Source: Pseudoalteromonas sp. P1-9 (lineage in GTDB: Bacteria > Pseudomonadota > Gammaproteobacteria > Enterobacterales > Alteromonadaceae). From it: a DNA stretch of 32,980 nt. The position numbers were made by a program, and so were the translations under genes. Positions 30,849 to 32,980 of this stretch are shown piece by piece (positions within the stretch are counted from its first letter, which is position 1; each line of letters opens with the position of its first letter). A model generated the notes under the pieces. It did no database searches. It was not told the DNA's origin and saw only the letters and a list, made by a program, of their open reading frames with translations. The stretch spans positions 1-32,980 of the forward strand of contig NZ_LKBD01000045.1 in assembly GCF_001399975.1 (NCBI RefSeq), given 5' to 3'.

Positions 30849-31575
30849 TAGTTTCACCTTTATTTGCGGCTTGTTTCTCTTTCTCTTTCTCTTTCAAATC
30901 TTGAGCTGCTTCAAGCACAGCAATTTCGAGTTCCGAGTCATAATAGGGTTGTGAAGATAAATTGTCTGTCGGTGCTTGGTTTCGTGCTTCCATGGCCTGC
31001 TTACGTTTTCTTGGTGTACCTGGATATTGATCTATATGAGTAATGCGAGGTCGGCCATGACGCACTTCGATTTTGAATTCATATGACCATTTCGAATCTG
31101 ACTTAGGTGTACCGTCAATAAAGGTGAGCTTTTGACCCCAGATTGTAATTAAGTCTGTTGAAGGCTCATGGATGAGGTCCTCAGCAATAAACACTTGCTT
31201 AATGCCACGCATTCGAATGACTTCGGACTGCTTTTCAAGCATTGGTTCGATTTGGAATTTAAGTAGTGGAGATAACACATTCATCAATGAACTTTTTACA
31301 AACTCCACATTTTCAGGTGTGATATTACCGATAAGCTGTGCAGTGCTGAGCGCCCATGATTGTTGATAGTTTCGGTTAGCTTTTTTACCTTGAACTGATA
31401 GTTCACCAAAGATTTGCTGTTCTGGTACTGCGATTATTTCTGCTTCTTTGAAAAATATCATCATAATCAAAACAACAACGCCTATGGATAAGCAAAAGTT
31501 TCCAACGAGTTGCAAGTTTCCTGATGCAACAGCTGCACTCCAAGATTTTCCGACTTGTGAATCTTTGAACATCAT
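30838..31575 (-). CDS. traE: Conjugal transfer protein TraE (VirB5/VirB8-region)
   Basis: A bitopic inner-membrane protein of the F-type pilus assembly apparatus. It has 245 residues with one span at about 25-42 (LSIGVVVLIMMIFF) and a periplasmic TraE domain containing NITPENVEFVKSSLMNVLSP and DLITIWGQKLTFIDGTPK. An extra charged C-terminal tail (LKEKEKEKQAANKGETNEN) makes it longer than F TraE (about 188). It sits between traL and traK in the standard order. Confidence 0.9.
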   Translation of the reverse strand: MMFKDSQVGKSWSAAVASGNLQLVGNFCLSIGVVVLIMMIFFKEAEIIAVPEQQIFGELSVQGKKANRNYQQSWALSTAQLIGNITPENVEFVKSSLMNVLSPLLKFQIEPMLEKQSEVIRMRGIKQVFIAEDLIHEPSTDLITIWGQKLTFIDGTPKSDSKWSYEFKIEVRHGRPRITHIDQYPGTPRKRKQAMEARNQAPTDNLSSQPYYDSELEIAVLEAAQDLKEKEKEKQAANKGETNEN

Positions 31576-31584
31576 TTTATTTGC

Positions 31585-31884
31585 CTATCTAAAATACGTT
31601 TTTTGAATTGGGTCTACGATAGATTTTGATGGATTGGTAATGATCAACCCTTTACTCCAAGCCATGTGGCGTAGATATGACTTTGGAAATCTACTTTTTA
31701 ATTTCTGAGTGATATAAATATAAATAGATGCGAATACGATAAGAATGAATGTCTTTTTGATGATCATCCCAATTGCTACCGCCAAAAATAGGGGGATTAC
31801 TTGTTCTTTGGTAAACACGAATAGTATTAGCAAAGGGTCGTTAATATGTCTTTTAGCTCGATAACTATTGGGATTACTCATCAC
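31585..31884 (-). CDS. traL: Conjugal transfer protein TraL
   Basis: A small inner-membrane protein needed for pilus assembly. It has 99 residues with YRAKRHINDPLLILFVFTKE at the start, hydrophobic segments VIPLFLAVAIGMIIKKTFIL and FASIYIYI, and a basic KSRFPKSYLRHMAWSKG part, all normal for TraL. It lies 15 bases after the pilin gene and 9 before traE. Confidence 0.9.
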   Translation of the reverse strand: MMSNPNSYRAKRHINDPLLILFVFTKEQVIPLFLAVAIGMIIKKTFILIVFASIYIYITQKLKSRFPKSYLRHMAWSKGLIITNPSKSIVDPIQKTYFR

Positions 31885-31899
31885 TAAAACCTCCGTTAG

Positions 31900-32253
31900 T
31901 TAAATTGGCAATCCGCTGGCCACAGGTAAGCCTGCAGTTAAGAAGTACTCAATTGCATCTTGTGCATTGGCAAACATCATTGCGATAATAAATGCACCAC
32001 CAGCGTTGATGTAGTTTTGCTTCATGATGCCTTGGAAGGCAGCGACACCAAATGTGAATAGTGAGATGATGATGCCGGGCGCACCGGTTAACCAACCAAT
32101 TACTTCTGCATAAATACCATACAAAAAGTCACCTGCAGTTGGGGCCGCGGCAATTGCACCAGCTGATAGAAACATGAGTGCTAACGTTGCCGCTTTTTTC
32201 TGTTTATTACTTAACTGGATCTTCCCAGTATTTTGCTTTGCTAAAGTCGTCAT
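31900..32253 (-). CDS. traA: F-type pilin-like protein TraA
   Basis: The likely pilus subunit. It has 117 residues: a basic leader (MTTLAKQNTGKIQLSNKQKK), a hydrophobic leader-peptide helix ending AGAIAAAPTAG, probably cut near AAA, and two hydrophobic helices joined by a short basic loop (GIMKQNYINAGG), as in F pilins. It is the first gene of the block in the position of traA. A good ribosome-binding site (GAGAGGAAT) precedes the ATG. Confidence 0.8.
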   Translation of the reverse strand: MTTLAKQNTGKIQLSNKQKKAATLALMFLSAGAIAAAPTAGDFLYGIYAEVIGWLTGAPGIIISLFTFGVAAFQGIMKQNYINAGGAFIIAMMFANAQDAIEYFLTAGLPVASGLPI

Positions 32254-32954
32254 TGAAATTCCTCTCTAGATTGATTAACGAGTTTTAACTTCAATGTGAT
32301 GGTAGCTTTGAGTTGATTTTTGGCTTTCTATTTTTTTTGGAGTTTTTAGGAAAAAATACACTTATAAAATAAGTTTTGATTTTGGAAAGGCTATTAAGCT
32401 TTGTTTTACTTTTGCTGAAGAACACTCTGGTTGGGTCTATTTTTCTTTTCTAGTGGAAGATGCGAAAATATGGCTATAGGTAAGGCGTCGGAAGCTTAAA
32501 ATTAAAAGTCTAAAATGAACCGAAACCAGATGAAAGATTCACTATAATGTATGTAATTTGATATGAATCGTCTTGCAAGTTTTTGTAATCTTACAGTTAT
32601 GCAATATCTTTTTGTGAACACAAAAGACTGCCCAAATTTTTTAGCCCTAAGATTAGACTTTCCAGTTCAAGTAATTACTATTGCAGATTGATGGTCATCT
32701 CTTAAGGTGTTATAGAGTATACCGCTAGGCTTTACACGCCTGATATATTTGGATATTTTATTAAAGGGTTACTTTGCTCCGACGACCCCCTCAGGTATAA
32801 GCCCAAATAAATTCTATGATTTTGAATCTCATTGTCCAGGTGTTCCAAAAGATTTTAAATTTGGCAGTTACAAGATGACAGCAATAGGATATGAACTGGT
32901 TTAATTGAGCCGGACACTTTAATAATGGACAATGTTCTAATATTGAGGTGTTAA
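32254..32954. other. Region upstream of the pilin gene
   Basis: About 700 bases. The part nearest the pilin gene is AT-rich and must carry the promoter of the transfer block. No palindromic module like that at 18534 is seen. The right part holds a possible gene remnant (32716-32904) and then what looks like the start of an insertion sequence. Confidence 0.5.
32716..32904 (+). pseudogene. Possible 3' gene remnant
   Basis: An open stretch of about 62 codons without ATG reads plausibly as protein: LDILLKGYFAPTTPSGISPN, then FESHCPGVPKDFKFGSYKM, ending GYELV. It ends a few bases before the presumed insertion-sequence end (TTGAGCCGGACAC). It may be the tail of a gene whose start was lost. No family is recognised. 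Confidence 0.3.
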
Positions 32955-32980
32955 ATGACAAAACGTAAAAATAAATCTTA
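32955..32980 (+). CDS. Start of a transposase-like gene (cut by window end)
   Basis: GAGGTG precedes an ATG giving MTKRKNKS, which resembles the start of IS3-family OrfA proteins (MTKRKRRxYS). About 50 bases upstream, TTGAGCCGGACACTTTAATA could be the element's left end. Only eight codons are visible, so the call is tentative. Confidence 0.4.

Overview
The window looks like backbone from a large conjugative plasmid, or an integrated plasmid-like element, of an AT-rich marine gammaproteobacterium (Pseudoalteromonas, Vibrio or Shewanella type). The basis is a Rep_3/RepB-type initiator next to a long iteron origin with DnaA boxes, a PRTRC partition/ubiquitin-like cassette, F-type transfer genes, a umuDC operon with a perfect SOS box, and an IS200/IS605 element. 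No rRNA, tRNA or CRISPR array was seen. Host assignment is inference from style only.

Layout. 1-583: structured non-coding DNA with a VCR-like attC candidate. 584-1711: membrane-free PAS-GGDEF diguanylate cyclase. 2262-4507: leftward rep gene and an origin of about 1 kb with roughly 14 same-orientation iterons in two clusters, separated by an AT-rich stretch and a DnaA box. 4705-11285: one rightward block with a plasmid-borne DnaN-like sliding clamp, then PRTRC ParB, E, C, (small ORF), F, B and ThiF. In this block C looks like a ubiquitin-like protein ending in Gly, B like an E2 with a Cys, and ThiF is E1-like. The usual PRTRC A (JAB-type) and D genes are absent. 11339-13238: small membrane protein, EAL phosphodiesterase and a DUF3268 zinc-finger protein. 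13383-14021: a two-gene unit in which a small membrane-protein gene carries (GCAAG)4 that puts it out of frame, overlapping a membrane-anchored RecB/Cas4-like PD-(D/E)XK nuclease gene.

The transfer genes lie leftward in two blocks: pilin-traL-traE-traK-traB-trbI-like (32253-27893, closed by a strong terminator) and dsbC-like-traV-traC-cold-shock-like (18439-14121, also closed by a terminator). Between them, 18.5-27.8 kb is an accessory region holding an IS605-type element, umuDC with a frameshifted umuC, a twice-frameshifted CoiA-like nuclease gene, the C-terminal part of a NUC1-type endonuclease, a TnpB remnant and several unknown small genes. A paired 15-bp palindrome module occurs near both its left edge and its middle.

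How the parts fit: Rep and iterons replicate the element. ParB with the PRTRC proteins probably stabilises it through an unknown, possibly ubiquitin-like, modification. The clamp homologue sits at the head of that operon. The tra genes build an F-type pilus and channel. The cyclase and phosphodiesterase give the element its own c-di-GMP input. The several single-base frameshifts cluster in accessory genes while the backbone is intact; that fits decay, but sequencing error must be excluded.
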